A stretch of DNA of 64,000 nt. Source: Sphingomonas insulae. GTDB lineage: Bacteria; Pseudomonadota; Alphaproteobacteria; Sphingomonadales; Sphingomonadaceae. The position numbers and the translations under genes were made by a program. Shown here piece by piece: positions 27,102 to 35,591 of this stretch; position 1 is the first letter of the stretch; each line of letters begins with the position of its first letter. A model generated the notes under the pieces. It was given only the letters and a program-made list of their open reading frames with translations. It was not told the DNA's origin and did no database searches. The DNA is taken from contig NZ_CP048422.1 in NCBI RefSeq assembly GCF_010450875.1, positions 3,259,001-3,323,000 on the forward strand. The letters are read 5' to 3'.

Positions 27102-28169
27102 TTAGCCCATGATCTCCTGCTCAAGCTTCTTCGCCATCTCTTCGATGTTCTCAGGCGGCCAGCCCGGGATTTCCATGCCGAGACGCAGGCCCATGGACGA
27201 GAGGACTTCCTTGATCTCGTTCAACGACTTGCGGCCGAAGTTCGGGGTCCGGAGCATCTCGGCCTCGGTCTTGCCGACCAGGTCACCGATGTAGATGATG
27301 TTGTCGTTCTTGAGGCAGTTCGCCGAACGCACCGACAGTTCGAGCTCGTCGACCTTCTTGAGAAGGTAACGATTGATCTGCTGGGTATCGCCCGCCGTCT
27401 CGCCGCCAGCCGCCGGGGCAGCTGCCTGACCGATCGGAGCGGACGAACGCGTGATCGCCGAATCGTCGAAGTGCACAAACAGTGCGAGCTGGTCCTGGAG
27501 GATGCGGCCGGCATAGGCTACCGCGTCTTCCGGGGTCACCGTGCCGTCGGTCTCGATCGTCAGCGTCAGCTTGTCGTAATCCAGGTCCTGACCGACGCGG
27601 GTCGGGTCGACCTTGTAGGATACCTGACGTACCGGCGAGTAGAGCGCATCGACCGGAATCAGACCGATCGGCGCATCGGCCGGACGGTTGGCGGTCGCGG
27701 GAACGTAGCCCTTACCGATGTCGGCGGTCAGCTCCATGTTGAGCGTCGCGCCTTCGTCGAGGTGGCACAGCACCAGCTCGGGGTTCATCACCTCGATGTC
27801 GCCCGACACGGCGATATCGCCGGCCTTCACTTCGCCAGGACCGGTCGCCGAGAGCTGGAGGCGCTTCGGCCCCTCGCCCTGCATGCGGATCGCGATCTGC
27901 TTGACGTTCAGGACGATGTCCGTGACATCCTCGCGAACGCCGGCGAGCGACGAGAATTCATGCAGCACGTTCTCGATCTTGATCGAGGTGACGGCAGCAC
28001 CCTGCAGCGACGAGAGCAGCACGCGGCGCAGCGCGTTGCCGAGCGTCAGACCAAAACCACGCTCCAGCGGCTCGGCCACGAAGGTAGCCTTGCGCTTGCC
28101 ATCGCCGCCCTTCTTCTCAAGGCCGTTGGGCTTCTTCAGTTCCTGCCAGTTCTTTGCATTGACAGACAC
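27102..28169 (-). CDS. rpoA: RNA polymerase alpha subunit
   Basis: 355 residues. The N-terminal dimerisation domain has [27 protein letters not shown] and [10 protein letters not shown]; the C-terminal domain, which contacts UP elements and activators, has [25 protein letters not shown]. Translation begins at a GTG (28169). It follows rpsK by 84 bases and precedes rplQ in the usual rpsM-rpsK-rpoA-rplQ order. rpsD, which lies in this cluster in enterobacteria, is absent, as is common in alphaproteobacteria. Confidence 0.98.
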   Translation of the reverse strand: MSVNAKNWQELKKPNGLEKKGGDGKRKATFVAEPLERGFGLTLGNALRRVLLSSLQGAAVTSIKIENVLHEFSSLAGVREDVTDIVLNVKQIAIRMQGEGPKRLQLSATGPGEVKAGDIAVSGDIEVMNPELVLCHLDEGATLNMELTADIGKGYVPATANRPADAPIGLIPVDALYSPVRQVSYKVDPTRVGQDLDYDKLTLTIETDGTVTPEDAVAYAGRILQDQLALFVHFDDSAITRSSAPIGQAAAPAAGGETAGDTQQINRYLLKKVDELELSVRSANCLKNDNIIYIGDLVGKTEAEMLRTPNFGRKSLNEIKEVLSSMGLRLGMEIPGWPPENIEEMAKKLEQEIMG

Positions 28170-28253
28170 AGGTGTCCCCTAATTTGGGCCGGAACAGGGG
28201 GCAGCTCCAGCCGGGAGAAAGACGCGCCGACTCGTCAGCCGGCACGTGAAAGA

Positions 28254-28643
28254 TCAGACGCGACGACGCTTCGACGGACGCACGCCATTGTGCGGGATCG
28301 AGGTGACGTCACGGATCGAGGTGATCTGGAAACCGACCGCCTGCAGCGCGCGCAGCGCCGATTCGCGACCCGAACCCGGACCCTTCACTTCGACTTCGAT
28401 GGTGCGGACGCCGTGCTCGGCGGCCTTCTTGCCGGCGTCTTCCGCGGCCACCTGAGCGGCGTACGGGGTCGACTTTCGGCTACCCTTGAACCCCATCGCA
28501 CCGGCGGACGACCACGAAATGGCATTGCCCTGCGCGTCGGTGATGGTGATCATGGTGTTGTTGAAGCTGGCGTTCACATGCGCGACGCCAGAGGTGATGT
28601 TCTTGCGTTCGCGACGGCGAATACGCTGCGGTTCACGTGCCAT
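28254..28643 (-). CDS. rpsK: 30S ribosomal protein S11
   Basis: 129 residues. S11 binds the platform of the small subunit near the Shine-Dalgarno helix. The signatures [34 protein letters not shown] and the C-terminal [18 protein letters not shown] are intact. Lies between rpsM (105-base gap) and rpoA. Confidence 0.98.
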   Translation of the reverse strand: MAREPQRIRRRERKNITSGVAHVNASFNNTMITITDAQGNAISWSSAGAMGFKGSRKSTPYAAQVAAEDAGKKAAEHGVRTIEVEVKGPGSGRESALRALQAVGFQITSIRDVTSIPHNGVRPSKRRRV

Positions 28644-28728
28644 TGACTGAAATTCCTGACTCTAGGTCGTGGTACGGAGAACGGGAGGCGGTCAGCCTCG
28701 ACCCTGTCTCCGACGGAGAAGACGGAAA

Positions 28729-28747
28729 GACGATCCTCCAGATCGTC
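28729..28747. repeat. 7-bp stem-loop directly after the rpsM stop
   Basis: GACGATC, loop CTCCA, GATCGTC, a perfect stem separated by one base from the rpsM stop codon, with no T tract. It belongs to the series of post-stop stems in this cluster. Confidence 0.5.
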
Positions 28748-28748
28748 C

Positions 28749-29117
28749 TTACTTCTTCTTCCCTGCGATCGGCTTCGCCTTGCCCTTGCGGGTGCGCGCA
28801 TTGGTATGCGTGCGCTGGCCGCGGACCGGCAGGCCCTTGCGATGACGCAGGCCGCGATAGCAGGCCAGATCCATCAGGCGCTTGATGTTCATCGCGGTTT
28901 CGCGACGCAGATCGCCCTCGACCGTGTGGTCGGCGTCGATCGTCTCACGGATCTGCAGGACTTCCTGGTCGGTCAGGTCCTGAACGCGACGCTCGGGAGC
29001 GATGTTCAGCTTGGCCGTGATTTCCTTCGACTTGGTCAGACCAATGCCGTGGATGTAGGTCAGCGCGATCACCACGCGCTTGTTGGTCGGGATATTGACA
29101 CCCGCGATACGTGCCAT
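28749..29117 (-). CDS. rpsM: 30S ribosomal protein S13
   Basis: 122 residues. S13 is in the small-subunit head and contacts P-site tRNA and the L5 bridge. Motifs are [26 protein letters not shown], the Arg-rich [24 protein letters not shown] and the basic C-terminus PIAGKKK. It has a strong ribosome site (TAGGAGAAA). It opens the rpsM-rpsK-rpoA-rplQ block; upstream lie small membrane-protein genes rather than adk, so this block must have its own promoter in the 182-bp gap to 29300. No rpmJ gene was found next to it. Confidence 0.98.
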   Translation of the reverse strand: MARIAGVNIPTNKRVVIALTYIHGIGLTKSKEITAKLNIAPERRVQDLTDQEVLQIRETIDADHTVEGDLRRETAMNIKRLMDLACYRGLRHRKGLPVRGQRTHTNARTRKGKAKPIAGKKK

Positions 29118-29299
29118 GAAATGTTTCTCCTAGCTCCACGGGGTTCGGCATGGCCGCACGACCCCCATCTCGTCGCATCTTCCGAGCAATACCGCCGCCC
29201 CTGTTTGCAACTACGCAAAACGCGGCGAGCGCAAACGAGCGCCGCCGGAGCAACCGGTATTTCGGAGGGAAAGGCAGGTAGGCGCGCGCAAACGCCGTG

Positions 29300-29554
29300 T
29301 CAAGCGACCGGTTCCGTGCCCCGGCCCTCACGCCGTCGTTTCGCCAGCGCCAGCCACCAGCGTCGCACGGCGATACCGGTCCACAGCAATTCCACCCAGC
29401 CGAACGGCCATGCCCCCTGCAGGAAGCCATATGTGGAACTGAGCAGGCACCCGAAGGCGAATCCGAGCGTCCACCATGGCGATCGCTCCTCCATCAGATA
29501 GCAGAGCAGCATGAACAGGATGGCGAAGAGGCCGAACAGGCTGAGCGGGTCCAT
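29300..29554 (-). CDS. Small membrane protein, function unknown
   Basis: About 84 residues with two or three hydrophobic segments (SLFGLFAILFMLLCYLMEE, WWTLGFAFGCLLSSTYGFLQ) and AWPFGWVELLWTGIAVRRWW, then a basic tail. The ATG at 29554 has AGGA six bases before it; an ATG two codons earlier (29560) is possible. The Trp-rich pattern resembles small YgjV-like membrane proteins seen in alphaproteobacteria, but I cannot assign a function. It lies upstream of rpsM in the same direction, within the segment that separates adk from the alpha block. Confidence 0.7.
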   Translation of the reverse strand: MDPLSLFGLFAILFMLLCYLMEERSPWWTLGFAFGCLLSSTYGFLQGAWPFGWVELLWTGIAVRRWWLALAKRRREGRGTEPVA

Positions 29555-29682
29555 GGTCATCCTGTTCGGGCCGCGCGTGCGGCGATGCAAGCGTTACGGC
29601 GCCTTGGCCACCCGCCTGCCGCAGCCTTAACCATTTGGCAGCGCTCTTCGACCATGACGGATTCGCAGTCTGAGGAACGAAC

Positions 29683-29829
29683 GTGGCACTGTCGCAGCAC
29701 GCCTATAGCCGGATCGCCAAGAAGGTGCAGATCCCATCGCCATCCGCCGGCACGCCCTGGTCGCCGCCCGCGCTGAGCGACCTGGTCGCCAGGATCGACG
29801 CGGCGCTGGGCACCCGGCGCGCATCGTAA
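29683..29829 (+). CDS. Putative 48-residue protein
   Basis: A GTG at 29683 follows GAGGA at seven bases and opens a 48-codon frame: MALSQHAYSRIAKKVQIPSP, then an Ala/Pro stretch and LSDLVARIDAALGTRRAS. Third positions are almost all G or C, as in real genes here, and the frame has a plausible basic helix and an amphipathic C-terminal helix. It is the only plus-strand gene in this part of the minus-strand cluster. No relative is recognised. Reality depends on conservation. Confidence 0.4.
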   Translation: MALSQHAYSRIAKKVQIPSPSAGTPWSPPALSDLVARIDAALGTRRAS

Positions 29830-29854
29830 GCGCCGCGCCGCGCCGCACCGCCCG

Positions 29855-30055
29855 CTACACCAGCGGGAACGGTGCCCGTGCGGTGAACGCCATCAACAGC
29901 AGCATACCCGACAAGCCGGCGGACAGGCCGCACAGGACATAGCCGACATATTGCAGCATCGGCGGATTCGGCCGCTTCAGCCTGGCGTTGCGGGATGCCC
30001 CCTGCAACACGAAGCTCATCAGCATGCCGTAGGTGAACACGATCGCCCCAAGCAT
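29855..30055 (-). CDS. Small two-helix membrane protein, function unknown
   Basis: 66 residues: MLGAIVFTYGMLMSFVLQGA, a basic loop (SRNARLKRPNPP), then MLQYVGYVLCGLSAGLSGML and FTARAPFPLV. The ATG at 30055 has AAGGAG four bases before it. It follows the histidine kinase gene by about 150 bases that contain two stem-loops, so it is probably transcribed separately. Not recognised as a named family. Confidence 0.6.
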   Translation of the reverse strand: MLGAIVFTYGMLMSFVLQGASRNARLKRPNPPMLQYVGYVLCGLSAGLSGMLLLMAFTARAPFPLV

Positions 30056-30101
30056 AACGCTCCTTCTTGCCGAACCCGGCGCAAAGCCCCTCACATGGAA
30101 A

Positions 30102-30141
30102 GCGGCCCCCCGGCCGCATCCGTCCGACACACTATCGGACG
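30102..30141 (-). terminator. Paired stem-loops after the histidine kinase gene
   Basis: On the minus strand, 7-bp stem CGTCCGA/TCGGACG (30121-30141, 7-base loop) is followed by GCGGCC/GGCCGC (30102-30117, 4-base loop) and TTTCC. The T tract is short, so this is a weak or Rho-assisted terminator at best for the two-component operon. Confidence 0.4.
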
Positions 30142-30208
30142 CCGGCTAGCAAGCGGTTAACCCTGCCTCGGCGCGGAACCGGGGCGGAAATACGACGAAG
30201 TCGCGGCG

Positions 30209-31546
30209 TCAGGCCGGCAGCACGATCCGCGCGATCAGTCCCGGCGCATTGTCCGCCAGTTCGAAGCGACCGTTGTGCAGCCGCGCCACCGCCTCGATCA
30301 GCGCCATGCCCAGCCCTGCCCCCGGCGTGGTCCGCGCGGCATCGAGGCGGCCGAACCGCTTGAGCGCCTGTGCCCGGTCCCCCTCCGCGATGCCGATGCC
30401 GCGATCCTCGACCTGGATCGCGATCTCGTGCGGCGAGGCGACCAGACGGAGGGTCAATCGCCCGCCGTTCGACGCGTGCTTCAGCGCATTGTCGATCAGG
30501 TTGGTAATCGCCTGGCTGAGCAATTCGCGGTGCAGCAGCATCGCCGGTGCCGACGCGTCGATGGCGACGGTGAAGACGAAGCCGGCCTCTTCGGCGACGG
30601 GTTCGTAGAGCTCGGCGATCTCCTCGACCAGTTCGGCAGGCTCGACCAGGATGAAGCGGTCGCGCGACACCGATTCGGAGCGGCTGATCTCGATCAACAT
30701 CGTCAGCATCCGCATGACGAGGTCGGTTTCCGCGAGCAGCCCGCCCAATGCCGCTTCGCGCGTGGCGGGATCGGCGATCAGCACCGCCTGTTCGGTCTTC
30801 GTCCGCAGCCGGGTCAGCGGCGAGCGCAGGTCATGCGCCAGGCTGTCGGTGACGAGGCGCAGTTCGACCATCAGCCGTTCGAGCTTGCCGAGCATCAGGT
30901 TGAGCTGGTTGGCGAGACGGTCGAACGCATCGCGGCGCGCCGGCGCAACCGGGACGCGGCGCGACAGGTCGCCCTCCCCCGCCGCCTCGATCACCGCCGC
31001 GATGCGGTTGAGGCGGATGCCGACGTAGCGGGCGAGCACGAGGCCCGCGCCGATACCGAGCACCAGCGACAGCAGCACTGCCACCACCAGCGCGCCCTCG
31101 ATCGCGCGCCGTTCCGCCTCGACCAGATCGAGCCGGCGGCCGGTGAGCAGCCAATAATGCCCGATCGGTCGCAGGGTGTAGCCGATGTCGCCGGTCGCAC
31201 GATGCGAATCGAGATCGGCGATGCGGAACAGGCTGGGGGTCAGCGGCAGGTCCAGGCCGCCCGGGATCGTGCCGGCGATCCGCGCGCCGTGACGATCCAG
31301 CACCGCGATCAGGAGCGAGGTGTCACCCGCCGCGCGGGCATGGCCGATCGCCTCGACCACCGCCGGCAGGCCGCCGACGTGGAAGATCGACCGCATCGCA
31401 TCGGATTGCTCGATCGTCTCGCGCCGCACGGTGCCGATGACCACCGCGTCGGTCCGCTTCCACACGAAGCCGACCAGCACCAGGTTCGACACGAGCGCCA
31501 ACCCGATCGACAGCAGGGCGATGCGGGCGGTGACGGACAGGCGCAT
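30209..31546 (-). CDS. Sensor histidine kinase
   Basis: 445 residues. Inner-membrane sensor: transmembrane helices at about 8-29 and 151-173 flank a periplasmic domain of about 120 residues with no recognised fold. HAMP (174-226), DHp with phospho-acceptor His238 in DSLAHDLRSPLTRLR, then N box QAITNLIDNALKHA, G1 VEDRGIGIA and G2 GAGLGMALIEAVARLH. The ATG at 31546 has AAGG seven bases before it. It is 55 bases after the cognate OmpR-type regulator. Signal unknown. The pair sits inside the ribosomal gene cluster, between adk and rpsM. Confidence 0.93.
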   Translation of the reverse strand: MRLSVTARIALLSIGLALVSNLVLVGFVWKRTDAVVIGTVRRETIEQSDAMRSIFHVGGLPAVVEAIGHARAAGDTSLLIAVLDRHGARIAGTIPGGLDLPLTPSLFRIADLDSHRATGDIGYTLRPIGHYWLLTGRRLDLVEAERRAIEGALVVAVLLSLVLGIGAGLVLARYVGIRLNRIAAVIEAAGEGDLSRRVPVAPARRDAFDRLANQLNLMLGKLERLMVELRLVTDSLAHDLRSPLTRLRTKTEQAVLIADPATREAALGGLLAETDLVMRMLTMLIEISRSESVSRDRFILVEPAELVEEIAELYEPVAEEAGFVFTVAIDASAPAMLLHRELLSQAITNLIDNALKHASNGGRLTLRLVASPHEIAIQVEDRGIGIAEGDRAQALKRFGRLDAARTTPGAGLGMALIEAVARLHNGRFELADNAPGLIARIVLPA

Positions 31547-31601
31547 GGCCTGCCTTAGCCGCTTCACTGGCGAACGCGAATCGGGATCGACCCGCCCAGG
31601 G

Positions 31602-32297
31602 TCACGCTGGATCCGCCGCGAGCCGGTATCCGGCACCGCGCACGGTATGGAGGATCGGCGAGGGGAAGCCGTCCTCCAGCTTGCGCCGCAACCGGCCGAT
31701 ATGAACGTCGACGACGTTGCTGCCCGGATCGAAATGATAGTTCCAGATCTTCTCCAGCATCATCGTGCGGGTGACGACCTGTCCAGCGTGGCGCGCGAGA
31801 AATTCCAGCAGGTTGAATTCGCGCGCGCCGAGCGGGATGCTGCGGCCCGCACGGGTAACGTGGCGGGCGAGCAGGTCGATTTCCAGATCGCCGACCGCCA
31901 GCCGGGTCTTGGTCGGCTCGGTTGCGGCGCGATCGGAACGGCGCACGAGCGCCTCGATCCGGGCGGACAGTTCGGCGAACGAAAAGGGCTTGCACAGATA
32001 GTCGTCGGCGCCTGCCTTCAGCCCGTCGACGCGGTCGTCGACCGCCGCGAGCGCGGACAGGACCAGAACCGGCGTCGCGATGCCCGCGGCCCGGATCGCG
32101 CTGACCATCGACAGGCCATCGAGGCCCGGCAGCATGCGATCGGCGATGACGAGGTCGAAGATCCCTTCGCTGGCAAGGAACAGGCCGTCGCGGCCGTCGC
32201 GCGCCGATTCGACGGAATAACCGGCTTCGGACAAGCCCTTGGCGAGGTAGGCGGCGGTCGAGCTGTCATCCTCGACGATCAGGATCTTGCGGCTCAC
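31602..32297 (-). CDS. OmpR/PhoB-family response regulator
   Basis: 231 residues. Receiver domain with acidic pocket Glu9-Asp10-Asp11 and phospho-acceptor Asp53 in VIADRMLPGLDG, Lys in CKPFSFAEL; C-terminal winged helix (LTPREFNLLE-like GAREFNLLEFLARHAG, then NVVDVHIGRLRRKLE). Starts with GTG after GAGGAAG. It would be phosphorylated by the kinase encoded downstream. An inverted repeat CATGAC-n6-GTCATG 174 bases upstream (32471-32488) is a candidate autoregulatory site. Targets unknown. Confidence 0.95.
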   Translation of the reverse strand: MSRKILIVEDDSSTAAYLAKGLSEAGYSVESARDGRDGLFLASEGIFDLVIADRMLPGLDGLSMVSAIRAAGIATPVLVLSALAAVDDRVDGLKAGADDYLCKPFSFAELSARIEALVRRSDRAATEPTKTRLAVGDLEIDLLARHVTRAGRSIPLGAREFNLLEFLARHAGQVVTRTMMLEKIWNYHFDPGSNVVDVHIGRLRRKLEDGFPSPILHTVRGAGYRLAADPA

Positions 32298-32330
32298 GGA
32301 TGCTTCCTCACGCCATTCCTCTACAGGAAA

Positions 32331-32360
32331 GGCCGGCGGAAAGCATCCCTTCCGCCGGCC
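32331..32360 (-). terminator. Terminator-like stem after adk
   Basis: On the minus strand GGCCGGCGGAA, 8-base loop, TTCCGCCGGCC, followed by TTTCC. It is 281 bases beyond the adk stop and only 33 bases before the regulator start, so it either ends the rplO-secY-adk transcript or folds in the regulator leader. Confidence 0.5.
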
Positions 32361-32470
32361 CCTACGGCACCCCCGGGAGTGTCGGGTACCGATCTCGTCA
32401 AAGCTGCCGGCCGCCTTAGCGACCGTGATCCGCTTCTACGCGGGGGGACCTAGCGGGGCGATGACCCGGA

Positions 32471-32488
32471 CATGACAAATACGTCATG
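32471..32488. promoter_or_regulatory. Inverted repeat, operator candidate for the two-component system
   Basis: CATGAC (32471-32476), 6 bases, GTCATG (32483-32488). A third copy of ATGAC lies at 32461-32465. The position upstream of the GTG start of the OmpR-type regulator and the AT-rich context suggest a binding site, possibly of the regulator itself. Confidence 0.3.
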
Positions 32489-32641
32489 GTGATTGTCTGT
32501 TATCACCGCGCCAGCGTCATGATTGCCGGCACGGGCGGGTTCCGATGGATGGCGATGGATGCATTGCGGTCGCGCGGACATGCGCCGCGAGCATCGTGCC
32601 GGCGTAGTGACCGCCGGCACAGACTCAGGCCGGCGATGCGG

Positions 32642-33286
32642 TCACCCGTCGAGGATGCCGGCGATCGCCTGCGACACGTGATCGATGTCGGCCATGCCGT
32701 TCACGCGCTCGACCAATCCGCGCGCCTGATAGATCGGCAAGATCGGTGCGGTCTTGGCCCGATATTCGGTCATCCGCGTGTGGACCGTCTCCGCATTGTC
32801 GTCCGGCCGGCGCTTGAACTCGGTCGAGCCGCAGACGTCGCAGACGCCGGCGACCTTGGGCAGCTTGAAACGATCGTGATAGCCCTCGCCGCATTTGGCG
32901 CAGGTATAGCGACCCTCGACCCGCTCGATCAGCGCGGCTTCGTCGACCTCGAGCTCGATGACGTGGTCGAGCGTCAGGCCGCGCTCCTCGAGCAAGGCAT
33001 CGAGCGCCTCGGCCTGTGCGGCGGTGCGCGGATAGCCGTCGAAGATCGCACCGCCGGCGATGCCCTGGTCCAGCCGCTCGCCGATCAGCGCAGACACGAT
33101 AGCGTCCGAGACCAACTCGCCGGCCTCCATGACCGCCTTTGCCTGCAGGCCGACGGGCGAGCCCGCCTTGACCGCCGCGCGCAACATGTCCCCGGTGGAC
33201 AGCTGTACCATCCCGCGTTCGGCCATCAGCCGCTGCGCCTGGGTGCCTTTGCCGGCCCCCGGTGGCCCGAGAAGGATGATGTTCAC
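32642..33286 (-). CDS. adk: Adenylate kinase with four-Cys lid
   Basis: 214 residues. Balances ATP, ADP and AMP. P-loop LLGPPGAGKGTQ, AMP-site QLSTGDMLRAAV and FDGYPRTAAQAEAL are intact. The lid domain carries CAKC and CDVC about 20 residues apart, the zinc-binding lid type. The GTG at 33286 follows AGGGGAG at seven bases and starts the conserved NIILLGPPG; the upstream ATG is rejected. It lies 37 bases after secY, the usual neighbour. Confidence 0.97.
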   Translation of the reverse strand: MNIILLGPPGAGKGTQAQRLMAERGMVQLSTGDMLRAAVKAGSPVGLQAKAVMEAGELVSDAIVSALIGERLDQGIAGGAIFDGYPRTAAQAEALDALLEERGLTLDHVIELEVDEAALIERVEGRYTCAKCGEGYHDRFKLPKVAGVCDVCGSTEFKRRPDDNAETVHTRMTEYRAKTAPILPIYQARGLVERVNGMADIDHVSQAIAGILDG

Positions 33287-33323
33287 AGCCGCACTCCCCT
33301 GTTCCCGCACAATCCATCCCGCC

Positions 33324-34688
33324 TCAGCGGAGACGGCCGCCCTTCAGCTTCGCCTTCTTGATGAGGTCACCATATTGGTGCGCCAGCAGGTGGCTCTGAA
33401 TCTGCGTCACGGTGTCCATCGTTACGTTGACGACGATCAACAGGCTAGTGCCGCCAAGGTAGAAGGGTATCGACAGCGCCGACACCAGATATTCCGGCAA
33501 CAGGCAGATGATCGTCAGATAGGCGGCACCGATGACCGTGATGCGGGTCAGCACGTAATCGAAATACGTCTCGGTATTCTTGCCCGGGCGGATGCCGGGA
33601 ATGAAGCCGCCGTAGCGCTTCAGATTGTCGGCGGTCTCTTCCGGATTGAACACCACGGCGGTGTAGAAGAACGAGAAGAAGATGATGCCGGCGGCATAGA
33701 GCGCCATGTACACCGGCTGCCCGTGCGCAAGATACTGGTTGAGGGTGATGATGAAATCGCCCCACTTCGATTCGCCCGCGACGCGCTGGCCGGCGAACTG
33801 CGAGATGGTGAGCGGCATCAGCAGCAGCGACGAGGCGAAGATCGGCGGGATCACGCCCGCAGTGTTGATCTTGAGCGGCAGATGGCTGCGATCCGCCTGC
33901 ATGCCGCGCTGCGTCTGACGCTTGGGATATTGGATCAGGATGCGGCGCTGGGCGCGCTCCATGAAACAGATGAACAGGATCAGCGCGACCACCGCGATGA
34001 CGATGCCGATCAGGCGGACCGCGTCGATCGATCCCGAACGGCCGCCTTCCAGCAGGTTGACGAGCGTCGTCGGCAGATGCGCGACGATGCCGGCCATGAT
34101 GATGAGGCTGACGCCGTTGCCGATGCCGCGGCTGGTGATCTGCTCGCCCAGCCACATCAGGAACATCGTGCCGCCGATCAGGCTGATGACCGCCGCGACG
34201 CGAAAGGTCATGCCCGGCTCGATCACCGCGGCGACGCCGTTGGTGGCGCTGAGCGCCTCCAGTCCGACGGCGATGAAATAGCCCTGGATCGCGGTCAGCG
34301 CGACGGTGCCGTAACGCGTGTACTGGTTGAGCTTCTTGCGGCCCGATTCGCCTTCCTTCTTGATCGCGGCGAGCTGCGGCGACAGCGAGGTGGCGAGTTG
34401 CACGACGATCGAGGCGGTGATGTACGGCATCACGCCCAATGCGATCAGCGACATGCGGCTGAGCGAACCGCCCGAGAAGGTGTTGAAGAAATCGAGCACG
34501 CCGCCCGTGGTACGCTCGCTCAACAGGTTGAGTGCGGTCGGGTCGATGCCCGGCAGCGGCACATAGCTGAGCAGGCGGAAGACGATCAGCGCGCCGATCG
34601 TGAACCACAGCCGCTTCTTGAGGTCGGTCGCCTGCGCGAATTTCGCGAGACTGATGCTTTGCGCCATCTGGTCGGCTGCGGATGCCAT
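33324..34688 (-). CDS. secY: Protein translocase subunit SecY
   Basis: 454 residues with ten predicted membrane helices, the channel of the Sec translocon. N-terminal KKRLWFTIGALIVFRLLSYVPLPGID, the plug-region FNTFSGGSLSRMSLIALGVMPYITASI, and the cytoplasmic loop with RRILIQYPKRQ, a family marker that contacts SecA or the ribosome. It follows rplO by 252 bases, a gap filled mostly by an interspersed palindromic repeat. Confidence 0.98.
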   Translation of the reverse strand: MASAADQMAQSISLAKFAQATDLKKRLWFTIGALIVFRLLSYVPLPGIDPTALNLLSERTTGGVLDFFNTFSGGSLSRMSLIALGVMPYITASIVVQLATSLSPQLAAIKKEGESGRKKLNQYTRYGTVALTAIQGYFIAVGLEALSATNGVAAVIEPGMTFRVAAVISLIGGTMFLMWLGEQITSRGIGNGVSLIIMAGIVAHLPTTLVNLLEGGRSGSIDAVRLIGIVIAVVALILFICFMERAQRRILIQYPKRQTQRGMQADRSHLPLKINTAGVIPPIFASSLLLMPLTISQFAGQRVAGESKWGDFIITLNQYLAHGQPVYMALYAAGIIFFSFFYTAVVFNPEETADNLKRYGGFIPGIRPGKNTETYFDYVLTRITVIGAAYLTIICLLPEYLVSALSIPFYLGGTSLLIVVNVTMDTVTQIQSHLLAHQYGDLIKKAKLKGGRLR

Positions 34689-34823
34689 GCGTGTATCCTG
34701 GAAACAAAAACGGCGGGATGCGTTTGAACCGCCCCGCCGCTCATATAGGCGCTGATCGCGCCTTGTCTAATCGGTCCGGCAGTTCGGTCGTCCTTTGTGC
34801 GAGGACGACCTTTTCCAATTCCT

Positions 34824-34920
34824 TCGTCACCCCGGACTTGTTCCGGGGTCCACCGAGCCGCGTACCTGCCGGCTAAGGCGCTTGCGGCTCGGTGGATGCC
34901 GGAACGAGTCCGGCATGACG
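34824..34920. repeat. 97-bp interspersed imperfect palindrome between rplO and secY
   Basis: The left arm has CGTCACCCCGGACTTGTTCC and GGTCCACCGAGCCGC; the right arm has GCGGCTCGGTGGATGCCGG and CGAGTCCGGCATGACG. The arms pair along nearly their whole length around a short GC-rich centre. Elements of this design (CCCGGACTTGTTCCGGG facing CCGGAACAAGTCCGG) are common intergenic repeats in alphaproteobacteria. Here it lies inside the transcribed rplO-secY interval. Confidence 0.7.
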
Positions 34921-34940
34921 GAGAGATGAGGAGAGCAGGC

Positions 34941-35483
34941 CTACGCCTTGAACGACGCCTTCTTTTCCTGGCGGGCCTTATACTGCACGCCCTTCTTGGC
35001 GGCGGCCTTTTCCGCGGCAGGAACGACGACCGGGATATCGAGCGAACCGCCGGTCTTCTCGACCTGCGCCTTCGCACCGGCCGACGCGCCGGCAACGTGG
35101 AAGGACAGCCTGGTGGTCAGTTCGCCCTTGGCGAGCAGACGGACACCGTCCTTGCCGCCACGGACCAGGCCGGCCGCCTTCAGCGCCGCCTGATCGATCG
35201 TGCCCTCGGCCGACAGCTTGCCCGCATCGATCGCCTTCTGGATCGCGCCGGTGTTCACCTCGGCATAATCCTTGGCGAAGATGTTGTTAAAGCCACGCTT
35301 CGGCAGACGCATGTGGAGCGGCATCTGACCGCCCTCGAAGCCGGCGATGCTGACGCCCTCGCGGCTCTTCTGACCCTTCTGGCCGCGGCCGCCGGTCTTG
35401 CCCTTGCCCGAACCGATACCGCGTCCGACGCGGATCTTGGACTTGCGGGCGCCCTGGTTGTCGCGGAGTTCGTTGAGCTTCAT
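34941..35483 (-). CDS. rplO: 50S ribosomal protein L15
   Basis: 180 residues, longer than the about 145 of E. coli because of a C-terminal Lys/Ala-rich tail ([20 protein letters not shown]). The core [36 protein letters not shown] and [18 protein letters not shown] is typical. The ATG at 35483 is chosen; a GTG three codons upstream lacks a site. A terminator hairpin ends 47 bases upstream, leaving little room for a separate promoter. Confidence 0.97.
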   Translation of the reverse strand: MKLNELRDNQGARKSKIRVGRGIGSGKGKTGGRGQKGQKSREGVSIAGFEGGQMPLHMRLPKRGFNNIFAKDYAEVNTGAIQKAIDAGKLSAEGTIDQAALKAAGLVRGGKDGVRLLAKGELTTRLSFHVAGASAGAKAQVEKTGGSLDIPVVVPAAEKAAAKKGVQYKARQEKKASFKA

Positions 35484-35529
35484 GATATGCACTCGCTTTC
35501 GCTTTTGTCGCGCGGACTAAAGAATATGG

Positions 35530-35560
35530 AAAAAGGAAGGGGGCCCGTTAGCCCCCTTCC
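35530..35560 (-). terminator. Intrinsic terminator between rpmD and rplO
   Basis: On the minus strand a perfect 10-bp stem (GGAAGGGGGC / GCCCCCTTCC) with a 6-base loop is followed by TTTTT. It is 31 bases after the rpmD stop, inside what is normally one spc operon. It should cut or attenuate transcription into rplO-secY-adk. Confidence 0.85.
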
Positions 35561-35591
35561 CCGTATTTGTCACTAGGTGAACGCGAAGGGG

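Larger units (their letters stand above)
32298..32641. other. 344-bp gap between adk and the response regulator
   Basis: No credible gene. It contains an 11-bp stem with a weak T tract (32331-32360) and an AT-richer patch at about 32461-32510 with the inverted repeat at 32471-32488. The promoter for the two-component operon probably lies here. Confidence 0.6.

Noticed and set aside
33060..34727. 555-codon plus-strand frame opposite secY and the end of adk
   Set aside because: Asp/Arg/His-rich antisense translation of a membrane-protein gene; not credible.
28644..34823. rpmJ (L36) near secY or rpsM
   Set aside because: Searched by eye for the short Cys-rich L36 sequence in the gaps around adk and rpsM; none found, so it is probably elsewhere in the genome.
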